Below, in pieces: positions 52,922 to 62,959 of a stretch of DNA of 64,000 nt. Below the pieces are notes generated by a model. It did no database searches. It was not told the DNA's origin and was given only the letters and a program-made list of their open reading frames with translations. This DNA comes from Catellatospora citrea (GTDB lineage: Bacteria > Actinomycetota > Actinomycetes > Mycobacteriales > Micromonosporaceae). The stretch lies in NCBI RefSeq assembly GCF_003610235.1, contig NZ_RAPR01000001.1, positions 4,154,001 through 4,218,000 of the forward strand, in the 5' to 3' direction. Position 1 is the stretch's first letter, and each line of letters opens with the position of its first letter. A program made the translations under genes and the position numbers.

Positions 52922-54193
52922 ATGAGCCTCCCCCAGGGCTCTTACGGCGTTGTTTCACGTGAAACATCAACCCCGGCGCAGCGAGGCGCCGCCAACCCGG
53001 GCTCCGGTATGAGGCCGACCGTCGCGAACACGTATACGTCTAGCGCGGCGGACTCCTACCCGGTGCCCAGTGGTCCGGCGAGTCCTGACGCGACCGGTTT
53101 CCGCGCGACGGCCTCGGTGCCGCCACCGGGGAGCAGTGTGCCGCCCGCGGAGTTCTCATCGGCTCCGCACGGCGCCACCGGCTACGTGCCGGTGTCCGCT
53201 CCCCCGGCCAACCGGCCGCCGTCGCCCCGCCCTCAACCCAGTTCTACGCATGTCGCGGGTGAGGATCAGAGTGCGACCGCGTACGGTGCTTCTGACGCGA
53301 ACACGACAGCGTCCGGTAGTTCGGAGGACCCACCGTTGGCCATGGAAGCGATGCGCGCCGTACAGATCCTGAACCCGAGCGGCGAGGTGACCATGCCTCG
53401 CCCGACCCGGCAGCGTGTCATGTGCGTCGCCAACCAGAAGGGCGGCGTGGGTAAGACCACCACGACCGTGAACCTTGCGGTGGCCCTGGCCCTGCACGGC
53501 AACCGTGTCCTGGTGGTCGACCTCGACCCGCAGGGCAACGCCTCGACCGGACTCAACGTGCCGCACCACGCGGGCGTTCCGGACGTCTACGACTGTCTGA
53601 TCGACCAGGTGCCGATGGAGGAGGTGGCGCAGGCGGTCGAGGGCATCCCGAACCTCTACTGCGTGCCGGCCACCATCGACCTCGCCGGCGCCGAGATCGA
53701 GCTCGTCTCCGTGGTCGCCCGCGAGTCGCGGCTCGGCCGCGCGATCCAGGGTTTCCCGATGGAGTTCGACTACGTCTTCATCGACTGTCCCCCGTCGCTG
53801 GGCCTGCTCACGGTCAACGCGCTGTGCGCCGCCCAGGAGGTGCTCATCCCGATCCAGTGCGAGTACTACGCGCTGGAGGGTCTCAACCAGCTCCTGAACA
53901 ACATCAACCTGGTGAAGGCCCACCTCAACCCGAACCTGGACGTGTCCACGATCCTGCTGACCATGTACGACCGCCGCACCCGCCTCGCGGACGCGGTCGA
54001 GCAGGACGTGCGCAACCACTTCGGGGAGAAGGTGCTGACCTCTGTCATCCCCCGCAACGTGCGCGTCTCCGAGGCACCGAGTTACGGCCAGTCGGTCATG
54101 ACTTATGATCCCGGTTCGCGCGGAGCCACCAGTTACTTCGAGGCCGCGCAGGAGATCGCCGAGCGCGGCGCGAAGATCGGAGTTGCGGCATGA
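52922..54193 (+). CDS. parA: Chromosome partitioning ATPase ParA
   Basis: The 423-residue protein has a long disordered N-terminus (about 1-155) and the ParA/MinD fold with deviant Walker [36 protein letters not shown], Walker [18 protein letters not shown] and [13 protein letters not shown]. The start at ATG 52922 has AGGAA seven bases upstream; GTG 52907 is an alternative. A parS site is read in frame as VSRET near residue 12, an arrangement also seen in mycobacterial ParA. ParA moves ParB-parS complexes along the nucleoid. Confidence 0.95.
   Translation: MSLPQGSYGVVSRETSTPAQRGAANPGSGMRPTVANTYTSSAADSYPVPSGPASPDATGFRATASVPPPGSSVPPAEFSSAPHGATGYVPVSAPPANRPPSPRPQPSSTHVAGEDQSATAYGASDANTTASGSSEDPPLAMEAMRAVQILNPSGEVTMPRPTRQRVMCVANQKGGVGKTTTTVNLAVALALHGNRVLVVDLDPQGNASTGLNVPHHAGVPDVYDCLIDQVPMEEVAQAVEGIPNLYCVPATIDLAGAEIELVSVVARESRLGRAIQGFPMEFDYVFIDCPPSLGLLTVNALCAAQEVLIPIQCEYYALEGLNQLLNNINLVKAHLNPNLDVSTILLTMYDRRTRLADAVEQDVRNHFGEKVLTSVIPRNVRVSEAPSYGQSVMTYDPGSRGATSYFEAAQEIAERGAKIGVAA
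52951..52966. promoter_or_regulatory. parS: parS site inside parA
   Basis: A perfect TGTTTCACGTGAAACA lies in the 5' coding part of parA, translated as V-V-S-R-E-T. ParB bound here could also affect parAB expression. Confidence 0.95.
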
Positions 54194-54233
54194 CCACGCG
54201 GAACAGCATCACCGCGGAAGGCGAGGCGCCGGT

Positions 54234-55280
54234 ATGACCCCGCCCCCCGTTCGCAAGGGAGGCCTCGGCCGTGGTCTCGGCGCGCTGATCCCGTCGGCCC
54301 CGGTCGCGCCTGCGGCCCCTACGGCGGCCCCAGTGCCGGCGCAGGCCGCTCCGGTCGAGGTCATGCCGGTCTCCGCTCCCCCGGCCACCACGGCCGCTGT
54401 GGAGGCCCCACAGGTGCCACAGGCCGTGGAGATGCCTCCCCCGGCGCAGGTCTCGGACCTGGCACCCGTGCCCGGTGCGCGGTTCGCGGAGATCCCGGTC
54501 GGCTCGATCGTGCCCAACGCGAAGCAGCCGCGGCAGATCTTCGACGACGAGATGCTCGACGAACTGAAGATCTCCATCCAGGAGGTCGGCTTCCTGCAGC
54601 CGATCGTCGTCCGCGAGCTCGGCCAGGACAAGTACGAACTCGTCATGGGCGAGCGGCGCTGGCGTGCCGCCCAGGCCGTCGGCAAGGAGATGATCCCGGC
54701 GATCGTGCGGGACACCCGCGACGACGCCATGCTGCGCGACGCCCTGCTGGAGAACATCCACCGGGCACAGCTGAACCCCCTGGAAGAGGCTGCGGCATAC
54801 CAGCAGTTGCTGGAGGAGTTCGGCGCCACGCACGACGAGCTGGCCAAGAAGATCGGCCGCAGCCGGCCGCAGATCTCCAACACCATCCGCCTGCTGAACC
54901 TGCCCCCGCAGGTGCAGAAGCGGGTCGCCGCCGGGGTGCTCTCCGCGGGCCACGCGCGGGCGCTGCTCAGCCTCGACCAGGCCGACGCCCAGGACAAGCT
55001 GGCGACCCGCATCGTCGCCGAAGGCCTTTCGGTGCGGGCGACCGAGGAGTTGGTGACGCTCGCCAACGCCGAGGGTGAGGCGAAGCAGCCCGCCGCCAAG
55101 CGGCGCGCCAAGCCGCACGCCCCGGCGCTGGTCGATCTGGCCGATCGGTTGTCGGACCGGTTCGACACCAAGGTGAAGGTCGACATCGGTCGGAGCAAGG
55201 GCAAGATCACGATAGAGTTCGCGACGGTAGACGACCTGGAGCGGATTGTCGGGATCATCGGCGTGGAACAGCAAGAATAG
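54234..55280 (+). CDS. parB: Chromosome partitioning protein ParB (CTPase)
   Basis: The 348-residue protein has an N-terminal ParA-stimulating segment ([14 protein letters not shown]), a Pro/Ala linker, the CTP-binding domain ([57 protein letters not shown], as blocks) and helix-turn-helix [23 protein letters not shown] for parS. The dimerisation domain is at the C-terminus. ATG 54234 is used. It loads at parS and spreads as a clamp. Confidence 0.96.
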   Translation: MTPPPVRKGGLGRGLGALIPSAPVAPAAPTAAPVPAQAAPVEVMPVSAPPATTAAVEAPQVPQAVEMPPPAQVSDLAPVPGARFAEIPVGSIVPNAKQPRQIFDDEMLDELKISIQEVGFLQPIVVRELGQDKYELVMGERRWRAAQAVGKEMIPAIVRDTRDDAMLRDALLENIHRAQLNPLEEAAAYQQLLEEFGATHDELAKKIGRSRPQISNTIRLLNLPPQVQKRVAAGVLSAGHARALLSLDQADAQDKLATRIVAEGLSVRATEELVTLANAEGEAKQPAAKRRAKPHAPALVDLADRLSDRFDTKVKVDIGRSKGKITIEFATVDDLERIVGIIGVEQQE

Positions 55281-55294
55281 ACTAGGTTAATGAA

Positions 55295-55325
55295 GCGGGT
55301 CGCCCTGATGGGCGGCCCGCTTTTC
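55295..55325 (+). terminator. Rho-independent terminator after parB
   Basis: An 11-bp stem GCGGGTCGCCC/GGGCGGCCCGC with a TGAT loop is followed by TTTTCTGT. It ends the rpmH-parB transcription block. Confidence 0.9.
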
Positions 55326-55461
55326 TGTCTCCGGGCAGTTGTGATGTCGGCGGCGACTGTCGGCCGTCCGCGCATGCGGGCAGGTTCTCGCGTGCCGACC
55401 GTGCAGGGGTGTCGAGTCCGTCGCGATCCTGGGCGGGCGACCTGATGTGCTCGAATACTGT

Positions 55462-55578
55462 CGGGTGCTCGGGTGCTCGGGTGCTCGGGTGCTCGGGTGC
55501 TCGGGTGCTCGGGTGCTCGGGTGCTCGGGTGCTCGGGTGCTCGGGTGTCGGGTGTCGGGTGTCGGGTGGTCGGGTGGT
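55462..55578 (+). repeat. Tandem 7-8 bp repeat array after parB
   Basis: Ten perfect copies of CGGGTGCT (8 bp) from 55462 are followed by three copies of CGGGTGT (7 bp) and two of CGGGTGGT. Such an array is prone to slippage, so copy number probably varies between strains. Confidence 0.95.
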
Positions 55579-56087
55579 CGGGCCGGGTGGATGGCGACTG
55601 GCGGCACGCGGTTACGGCGGCCGGGCATGGTTCGGCGGTGTCGGCCGGTCGATCATCACCGCCGGGTGGCTGAGGCTTGATCCCCGGTCTTCCGATACTG
55701 GGGCTCGGCACGGTCTCGGTTCCTTGCCGGCGATCGCCTTCGTTGGCTGAGTCGGCCACCCGGCTTGGCGTCACCGTGGCCGGTGCGGCCGCGACCGATG
55801 CGGGACTCGCAGGGGTGCCGCCCGGCGAAGCTGGTTCCGTGCCGACAGACCGGTTTGATGCCGGATTGGCCGGGCCGGTGAACCATCAAGAGGCCCACGT
55901 CCGAGACCTTGAAGCCCGGGGATGCCGTTCCGTGCGACCCGACCTCGGTGCGTTCAATCCGGCGTGCTCCCGTTCTGGCGTGCCTCCGCCTCGGACCGGT
56001 CGGGCGTGCCGCGGACCCGACGTGGCCCCAGCTGCGCACGTAGGAGCCCTCGGTTTCGGGCTGGCCCCGTGGGTGGTCCAAGGTCTC

Positions 56088-56193
56088 GTGTGCGGTCCAG
56101 GTCCGTGGGCGGTCCGGGTCTTGTGTGCGGTCCAGGTCCGTAGGCGGTCCGGGTCTCTCGCGTGTGGTCCAGGTCCGTGCGCGGTCCAGGTCT
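56088..56193 (+). repeat. Imperfect 35-37 bp tandem repeats
   Basis: Three diverged copies each contain GCGGTCCAGGTCCGT or a close variant (starting near 56091, 56126 and 56163). No function is recognised. Confidence 0.7.
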
Positions 56194-56885
56194 TGGGCGA
56201 GGTGGCGTGCCGCCTTCGGCAGGCGGGCCTGTTCCGTCCATCCTCTGCACGGGGTACGGAGTCGCTGACTTCTCCCCGACTGCCCAGCGGCTGTCCACTC
56301 ACGCTACGACATGGTGTTGAGAAGTGCCGCTCTTGCTGTTCCCATCGGTGTGCGCTGAGCGCAGTCAGGGTCCTTGCGTGACCGGCGCTCCCGCAGCCGG
56401 GTGGACAGGCGTAAGGGCGCGCGGCCGGCGGAGCCGGAATTGCTCGCCCGGAGGCCCCAAGTGGTGGACGGCGACCGGGCTCCCATGTCGCGGCCGGCCG
56501 ACGTACGCATCCCTGTCTCAACCGGCTCCCGCTCCACGAGTCTCCTTGGACGAAGGCACATGTTAGGAGTCAGGCACCGCTGACCGGCACGTGCCCGGGA
56601 AGGTGAGTCATGGCCCGGGCGAGCATTCGCGGCCCACGAGTTACCGCGGCGTTGGACCGATGCTCGGTGACCACGTGGCCTGCCTTCCGGCCGGGCCAAT
56701 GGCTTTCAGTGCGCCACGCGGCGGCGTCAGCCCCGGGGGTGGGTGAACCTCCCAGTTCCGGGGCGGCCGACTACATCTCCGCAACCAAGGAGCGCCGTCA
56801 CGTCCTACTGGGCGGAAGAGTGAGCGATTCGCGAACGGCAGCCGAGAACGGCAGACCAGTGTTGGTGGCGATACCGAGGACGCGA

Positions 56886-56901
56886 TGTTTCACGTGAAAC
56901 A
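56886..56901. promoter_or_regulatory. parS: parS site
   Basis: Perfect TGTTTCACGTGAAACA in the gene-free region, the first of six. Confidence 0.95.
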
Positions 56902-57669
56902 GGGAGATCGTCTTCAGCACGAACGTCGAGGCGACTTCGCCCGAAGACCGGTTGATGCTGGGGCGCTGGGCGCGTTGCACAACGCCGGACTTGGTGCGCC
57001 GCGGACCTCGATGCGGGACTGTCGTCCAGGGAGCGGCGCGGCCGGTGCGTTGCGGTGTCAGCCGTTGTCCGAACGTGGCTGCTTCGAAGGCGGTGGCGAC
57101 GATCGGCCTTCGGCTTTGGGTCGACGTCGACGGGGAGGGCGAACCCGCTTGACGACGTCAAGCGGTCGAAACCCTTCGACATGCCCCCACGCCTCGGCTG
57201 GCGTGCGTCGGCACCGAGCGCCCGGACTGTGTTGCCAGGCGGGTGGGAGTCTCAGGCGCCGGAGTTGCATGTGTGGCAGATGTGTGAAGGCCGCCCGGGC
57301 ACGCGTCCGACCCTACTGAGAGATCCGTCATGACTCTGCCGCGAGTGCGGGCACCCGGGGGCAACCAGGCGGCGTTCCGTCGTTGGAGGCACGATCATCT
57401 TCGACAACATGCGCCACGTGGGGAGTCGAGTACTGCGGGCGGCAGAGTCCGCCATTCCAGGGCATCAACTGCCGCGTACGCCGTTCCACGATGGTCGGCT
57501 GCGGATTGCCTCAGCCGTCCGCCCGCCGCGCCCCGGCCCCGCCCCGTGGCGTTGGTGGTGGCGTTCATGCGCAGCGGGCCGTGTGCCAGGAGTGGCCGGC
57601 GAGGACTGTTGGTCGGGGCTCGGGAATGCCGCATCGCGTGGAGCCCCTGAGATTCAGTGACGATCTCTT

Positions 57670-57685
57670 GGTTTCACGTGAAACG
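57670..57685. promoter_or_regulatory. parS: parS site
   Basis: GGTTTCACGTGAAACG: perfect 14-bp core GTTTCACGTGAAAC with variant end bases. Confidence 0.92.
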
Positions 57686-59416
57686 TCGACCCGGGCGGCT
57701 TCGTGCACGACGGTGTGCTTGTGGAGCGGACCCCACGCGACGGGAGTTGCTCGGCATCAGGGTGCCGCGTCGGCCACCACGTGGGGCCGCCCTCGGGAGA
57801 AGGCGGCGATCTGCCATCGCGATGGTGCTCGCTCGGTGATGCCCGAGCCGGCGGGTCGCGGCTCTCGAAGGTGCCGGCAGCCGAGAGCGGGTGCGGTGCG
57901 GCATCAGATCACGACCGGTGTCGTGACGGGCGACAGTGCCGCTGTGTCTTGGCGTGAGGTCGGCCCTCTGGGTGCCATCGGGCGGCCACGTCGCCGACCC
58001 GACGCGCGGCTACGTCTCCATTCCGCCACGGGCGCGCCGGGTCCGTGAGCGCACCCACGGGCAACAGTTCGGCTGCGTGTAGCGGGCCGCCATCCTGACG
58101 CGAGCGGGTACTGCGCCACACCGGTGAGGAGTAGGTCGTGGAGCGCTAAGAGCCACGGTGCGGTTGGTGCAACTGGAGGACGGGTGCTGGGGTGTGTGGA
58201 TCCCGAAGTCGAGGCGGATGGTGTTCGGCGTGGCCGTCGCAGGGAGGGCGGCGGGCTGTTCAAAGCCAGCGACTGGATGCGCGATGTTCCCGTGGGCCAG
58301 AGGGGCGTGCCCGTGGTCCGGCCTTCGGTCCGACACCCGGTAGGCACTGACCGGCGTTCTCGCATCGCCATCGCAGACTGGGTGTTCGACCCTGCCGGCC
58401 ACGCCATCGAGGCGGCCGACCGGTGCTGGGTAAGCGCGCGGGACGCGGCCTACACGTGAACCCGCAACTGCCTCCATGCAGTCGGCTGGGTCGTACGCCC
58501 CAACCACTGCAGCGAGGTTGCAGACCGAGGGTGTCCGTACCCGGGGCAGGCTGGAGTGGCTTCGTCGCCCCGGTTCCGAGCCCCGTCCGGCGACCAGGTT
58601 CAGATGCTCGGACGAACGCAAGGGCACTGGGGACACCTGAGGACGAGGGCACGGGGAGCAGCCGCCCCGACCGTCGGTCGCTCGGCGCACATGCCTTTGG
58701 TCTTGTCCGGTTCGCCGACTCGGTCAGCCAGCGCGTTGCGTCGGCGAGGCGACGCGGTGTCGCGGCACGCATCCTGCGCCGCGCATCCGCGTACGGCGGA
58801 TGCCGGTTGTGAATGCCGGGACGATGCAGGACTGCGGCGATGGGTTCTGCAACGAGGCGGTCGGCCGAACTCACTCCCCCGTCGTGTACGTGTCAGCCTG
58901 GCGCTGCCGGCACCGAAGACGGAAGCCAGTGCGGGTCTGGCAGCCGTGCCCACGAGCGCCGGAAGGTCGCGGCGGCTGCAGGTGTACTGCTTCACCGAAA
59001 CGAACAACGCGGTCAGCGACTCGATCTGCGGCAACCCGATCCGGGCGGCGCTATCCACGAACGCATGTTCTTGCCACGCCGTGGCTGCGGTGACCAGTTG
59101 CTGGGCCACACTGCCGGCGTGGCAGCTGGGCGGTGCAGACGACTTTGAGAAGTCGACGGAACATCGGCGCAGTACTCCAGGAAACCGGCGACCACGTACG
59201 TGCAGACCCGAGTGGCACCCAGGTGCTGTTACGTCAGTCAAGCGCGCTTGCGGCTTCGGATGTATGGCGGTTGGTCCTGGAGGGGCGGCACGTAGGTGAG
59301 TGCCTTCGCATGGGACCGTCGCGGACTTCGGAGGCGCAGGCCACCCCGGTCCTGAGTGGGTTGGCAACCCGAAACGGTAGTTCGAGGAAACCGCGGCGTG
59401 GCACTGGCGCGTGCGC

Positions 59417-59432
59417 TGTTTCACGTGAAACA
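59417..59432. promoter_or_regulatory. parS: parS site
   Basis: Perfect TGTTTCACGTGAAACA. Confidence 0.95.
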
Positions 59433-60754
59433 CGATGATCGCGTTTGTGGCCCCGGACGTTCTGGGTAACCGGCATCGCCGGTTCGCGGAGAGTTGTCCT
59501 TAGACCCCTGTCGCTCCCGGCTAGAACGCAATGTGGGGTGCGCAGCGTGACTAGCGACTTTGGCCCGGTCCGCCAGTGAGGCGTGCGAAACGCCCGCAGA
59601 TAGGCGGCCTAGCCGCGCAATGAAGTCGACGGCAGGTCGCCCTGGACGTGAGGACCGCACGGGCGAACGTGTGTGGACGCGGTTGGGGGCAACTCACGGG
59701 ATGCCGGCGATCGCCCGAGTAGCGCGAGTAGCGGAACCGTCGACGCGCCGGGGTGCGCATGAAATTCGCGGTGGCTGTTTGGTGGCATGGGCGACCGCGC
59801 GGCGGATCGTCAACTGCACGCCATCATGAATTCGTCGGCTCCGGGCAGTTCGTCGGCATGAGCACTCGCCCCGTGGCCGCGAAGTCTCCTCGACCGCGGA
59901 AGTGAGGCGCTGGCGCTGGAGCCCGGCCGAACCGGCCGCGAGTACGTCGGTGGGTGCTCATAGTCCTGAGAGCTAGAGCCTTGGTGGCGGACGGGTGTGG
60001 CATCGGCGGCACGCGCGACTAGAGAAAGTCCGACCCTGCGCGGTGCGTGCGGGGCAGGGGGCGTCCGACCGGAGCGCTGCGGAATGTGAGCGATCGAGAA
60101 GCAAACGTCGGGCTTTTCCGACGACGAGCCCGGTGCCGCGGATCAGCCCTGCGATGGGTCAGGCGAAGACGCCGAGCATCGAGGTGCAGGGCAAGGTGCT
60201 ACGGGCGCCGGCAGTCCAACACGTCAGGGGTTTCGGTCGGCGCCTGTTCCTGCCTTCAGGCCCGGTGCGGTCACGTCGGTCTGCGCCAGTGTGCGTGGAC
60301 GAGCGCGGAGGAGGACCGAGGGAAGCGGCACGACGGCGTGCGATGGCATCGCGTGGGGCACCAGTCTGCATGACGGATTGTTGTGGTGTCCGTCTAGGTG
60401 GCAAGCCGACCTGGCGCGCGACGCATGCTTCGTGGTCGGGACTCTCCTCCCGATGAGTGCGGCCGGCGGGTGTCGTCAGTTTCCGAGGGATGCGACGGTG
60501 GCGAGTCTTCCAGGTGCCCGACAGCCTTGCCGTCATGCCTCAGGCAAGCTCGACTGCGTCGACTCTGGCTGTTCGGGTTCGGGCCCTTGAGGTGCTGTGG
60601 CTGGTCGAGGGTTCCCCGGCTCGGCGCGCCCATTCCTGGCTCGGCGGAACCTTCACGGGCCGGTCGTTCATCATGCGAGGCCCACTCTGACCCGGCCGAG
60701 TCCGCGGTGGCGTCTCAGGCCAGAGCACACTCCCCCACGAGACCGTCAGATCGT

Positions 60755-60770
60755 GGTTTCACGTGAAACC
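60755..60770. promoter_or_regulatory. parS: parS site
   Basis: GGTTTCACGTGAAACC: perfect 14-bp core with a symmetric G/C at the ends. Confidence 0.93.
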
Positions 60771-60916
60771 ACTAGCACCGATGGCGTGCCACGCGACGAT
60801 GGCCGTCAGGCCGCGTGCGACGGCCGGCCCTGGTCCCCGCGGCCGGCGCGCGGGCACGACGCGGCACCGCAACAGGACGAGCAGTGTCCGCTGCCAACCT
60901 CAGTCGTTGAGTCTCG

Positions 60917-60965
60917 CCCGACGCCCGACGCCCGACGCCCGACGCCCGACGCCCGACGCCCGACG
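60917..60965 (+). repeat. Tandem 7-bp repeat array
   Basis: Seven perfect copies of CCCGACG lie 147 bases right of a parS site. They are in phase-free, non-coding sequence. Confidence 0.95.
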
Positions 60966-61347
60966 CGTCGTGTCTGGTGCAGGGCCGCGTCAGTCACGGG
61001 CGAGCTCCGGCGGACAGTGCGGTAGCGATGCTGCTAGCCGCAGCGTTGCGGAGTCGCTGGGCTCCGCCAGTCCGTCGCAGATTGGCCGACCCACGTGGAC
61101 CACATGAAGCACCAGCGGTGGGCCACCATGTCGTCAGGCGGGGCGGCCCACCGCCTTCCCGACAACGACCCGGCCCTGTCGATGCCACCGTGTGAACCTG
61201 CGTGCGGATGTCGCTGCCTGAGAACAAGCGGCACGTTCTCCGCCGGCACCATGCGTCCACGCATGCTGGCCGGACTGTGTGAGGCTCAGCCGCCGTCACG
61301 ACCGGAATAGTGCTGGATGCGCCACCACCACCGGAGCCGATCAGTTG

Positions 61348-61379
61348 CTCTCCGGCTCTCCGGCTCTCCGGCTCTCCGG
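61348..61379 (+). repeat. Tandem 8-bp repeat array
   Basis: Four perfect copies of CTCTCCGG. This is the third short-unit array in the gene-free region. Confidence 0.95.
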
Positions 61380-61802
61380 CTGCCGTTGACGCCGATCCCA
61401 TGGGTCGAGCGCTGTCGGGATCTCGGCACACGTGGGCCGGTGACGGTGGCTGGAGTGCTCGCCTCCTTCCAACGCCAACCCCGGCACCGGCCCGGTTGCC
61501 GAACCTGAACAGGGACTGTGCCGACGGTGCCCTGTTCCAGCGGTGGCGCCGGCCCAGTCTTCGTAGAAGGGCAACACGCCCAGGCACTTCTGCTGCGCTC
61601 AGCGCACCGGCCCCTGCCGACGTCTGGCACCAGCCGACGACCACGACCTCCGGCGGACCTGCCTCAACCCTCGCTGCCGCACCCCACTGACGGCCGCAGG
61701 ACGGGCGTGTTCGCCACGGGCCTGGGCCAGGTTCCGGGACGCCTGGGCGGTGATGAACGGGTGACGAGCGGGTGACGGGCGGCCGTACACAGGTCCAGGA
61801 AG

Positions 61803-62098
61803 TTATCCACAACCCGCATGCCCAAGGTCAACGATCTCCACCGGCCCACCCAAGTGCGAGGAAGGTCACGTATCCGCTGTCCACAGCCCTGGACCGTCCG
61901 ATTTCCACAGCCGAAAGCAAGTTATCCACAGGCCTTGTTTCACGTGAAACCACCGTCACGGGCGAGCCGAATCCATGTACTGCCAACGGGATCAGCACGT
62001 GAACAGATGTGACACCGGTCTGCGCGATGCCGGAGTAACGGGGGTCACCATGCCACATTCCACAGGCACACCTCCGCCTATCCACAAAGTTATCCACA
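61803..62098. promoter_or_regulatory. DnaA-box cluster interleaved with parS
   Basis: Perfect TTATCCACA occurs at 61803-61811, 61922-61930 and 62090-62098, with CTATCCACA at 62078-62086. Weaker TCCACAG sites are near 61878, 61903, 62058 and 62141. Two parS sites (61936, 62116) lie within 20 bases of perfect boxes. It is about 16.5 kb from oriC and distinct from it. Confidence 0.85.
61936..61951. promoter_or_regulatory. parS: parS site next to a DnaA box
   Basis: TGTTTCACGTGAAACC, perfect 14-bp core, begins six bases after a perfect DnaA box. Confidence 0.93.
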
Positions 62099-62115
62099 GG
62101 CACCCTGTGGGCTGT

Positions 62116-62131
62116 GGTTTCACGTGAAACC
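62116..62131. promoter_or_regulatory. parS: parS site next to a DnaA box
   Basis: GGTTTCACGTGAAACC, perfect 14-bp core, begins 18 bases after a perfect DnaA box and 77 bases before the next gene. Confidence 0.93.
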
Positions 62132-62180
62132 AGCCCGGGTGAATCCACAGCCGGGGGGAGACAGGACCGCCTGGCTGGGC

Positions 62181-62186
62181 TAGATT
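62181..62186 (+). promoter_or_regulatory. -10 element of a probable leaderless promoter
   Basis: TAGATT fits TANNNT and ends six bases before GTG 62193. There is no Shine-Dalgarno sequence. Confidence 0.55.
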
Positions 62187-62192
62187 CTGCAG

Positions 62193-62798
62193 GTGGCCGA
62201 TACCCCCATGCCCCTTCCCGGCTTCACTGCTTGGCCCTCGTTCCCGTTCGAGGGCGACTTGAAGATCAAGCATCTTGACCCGCCGGTGGACGCCGAGCCT
62301 GCCCGCAAGGGTGAGGACTCGGCCGACTGCACGGCTTGCACCGCACCCGACGATGCCTACATCTGGGTGAACGAGCGCTGGCGCGTGCGCACCATGGACC
62401 GGCCCACGGGCCTGCCGATGGTGCTCATGCTGGAGCCTCGGTCCCACCTCGATCTGGGTGACCTGCCGAACCTCCTCGCCGCCGAGCTCGGCGTGATGAC
62501 GGTGCGGCTCGAGCGGGCCATCCGTTCGCTGGACAACGTGGCACGGGTCCACGTCTACCGGTGGGGCGACGGGGCCGCGCACCTCCATGTGTGGTTCATG
62601 GCTCGCCCGGTCGGGCAGCTGCAACTGCGCGGCACGTTCCTGCCGCTGTGGGACGACATCCTGCCGCCGATCGCCGAGGACCAGTGGCGAGAGAGTCTCG
62701 CCCACGTCGCGGCGTGGCTCGCGGAGTTCGGTGGCACGCCGTTGGCGCAGCCGCCACGGATCGACTGGCAGGCGCCGGCGAAGTTGACCGACTCCTGA
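62193..62798 (+). CDS. HIT-like superfamily protein
   Basis: The 201-residue protein has a zinc-like CTACTAPDD early and the block RVHVYRWGDGAAHLHVWFMARPVG, where H-x-H-x-W resembles the HIT/GalT histidine triad strand. LMLEPRSHLDLGDLPNLLAAELG is the usual preceding helix. It is probably a nucleotide-binding hydrolase or transferase-like protein; the exact reaction is unknown. GTG 62193 follows a TANNNT box by six bases (leaderless). It is the first gene right of the parS region. Confidence 0.75.
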   Translation: MADTPMPLPGFTAWPSFPFEGDLKIKHLDPPVDAEPARKGEDSADCTACTAPDDAYIWVNERWRVRTMDRPTGLPMVLMLEPRSHLDLGDLPNLLAAELGVMTVRLERAIRSLDNVARVHVYRWGDGAAHLHVWFMARPVGQLQLRGTFLPLWDDILPPIAEDQWRESLAHVAAWLAEFGGTPLAQPPRIDWQAPAKLTDS

Positions 62799-62904
62799 CG
62801 CTCTCGACGGCGACATGCCTCAGCGAGCTGCACCGCCCTAGGTTCGTCACGACCGGTGCGTCGGGCTCGACGAGGATTGGCACCAGAAGACGGCGACATA
62901 AAGC

Positions 62905-62938
62905 GAAGCGCCCGGGTTCATGAGAACCCGGGCGCTTC
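62905..62938. terminator. Bidirectional hairpin terminator
   Basis: A perfect 15-bp inverted repeat (GAAGCGCCCGGGTTC and complement) with an ATGA loop lies between the convergent HIT-like and ligase genes. Confidence 0.75.
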
Positions 62939-62959
62939 ACTGTCGAAGGGCGGTGCCGA

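Larger units (their letters stand above)
55331..62180. other. 6.8 kb gene-free parS region
   Basis: No frame in this stretch shows a conserved domain, a ribosome site with sensible codon use, or the strong third-position GC bias of the neighbouring genes. Open frames overlap on all strands as expected for random GC-rich DNA. It holds six parS sites, several 7-8 bp tandem arrays, 35-37 bp imperfect repeats and, at its right end, DnaA boxes. I interpret it as a ParB-loading region beside oriC. Confidence 0.7.

Noticed and set aside
55677..60590. Many overlapping open frames in the parS region
   Set aside because: No ribosome sites, no domain-like blocks, overlap on both strands and composition unlike neighbouring genes. 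The recurring FHVK and VSRET peptides are just translated parS sites.
61803..62098. A second replication origin at the right DnaA-box cluster
   Set aside because: Too few boxes and no clear AT-rich unwinding element compared with 45.07-45.53 kb. A regulatory or titration site is more likely.
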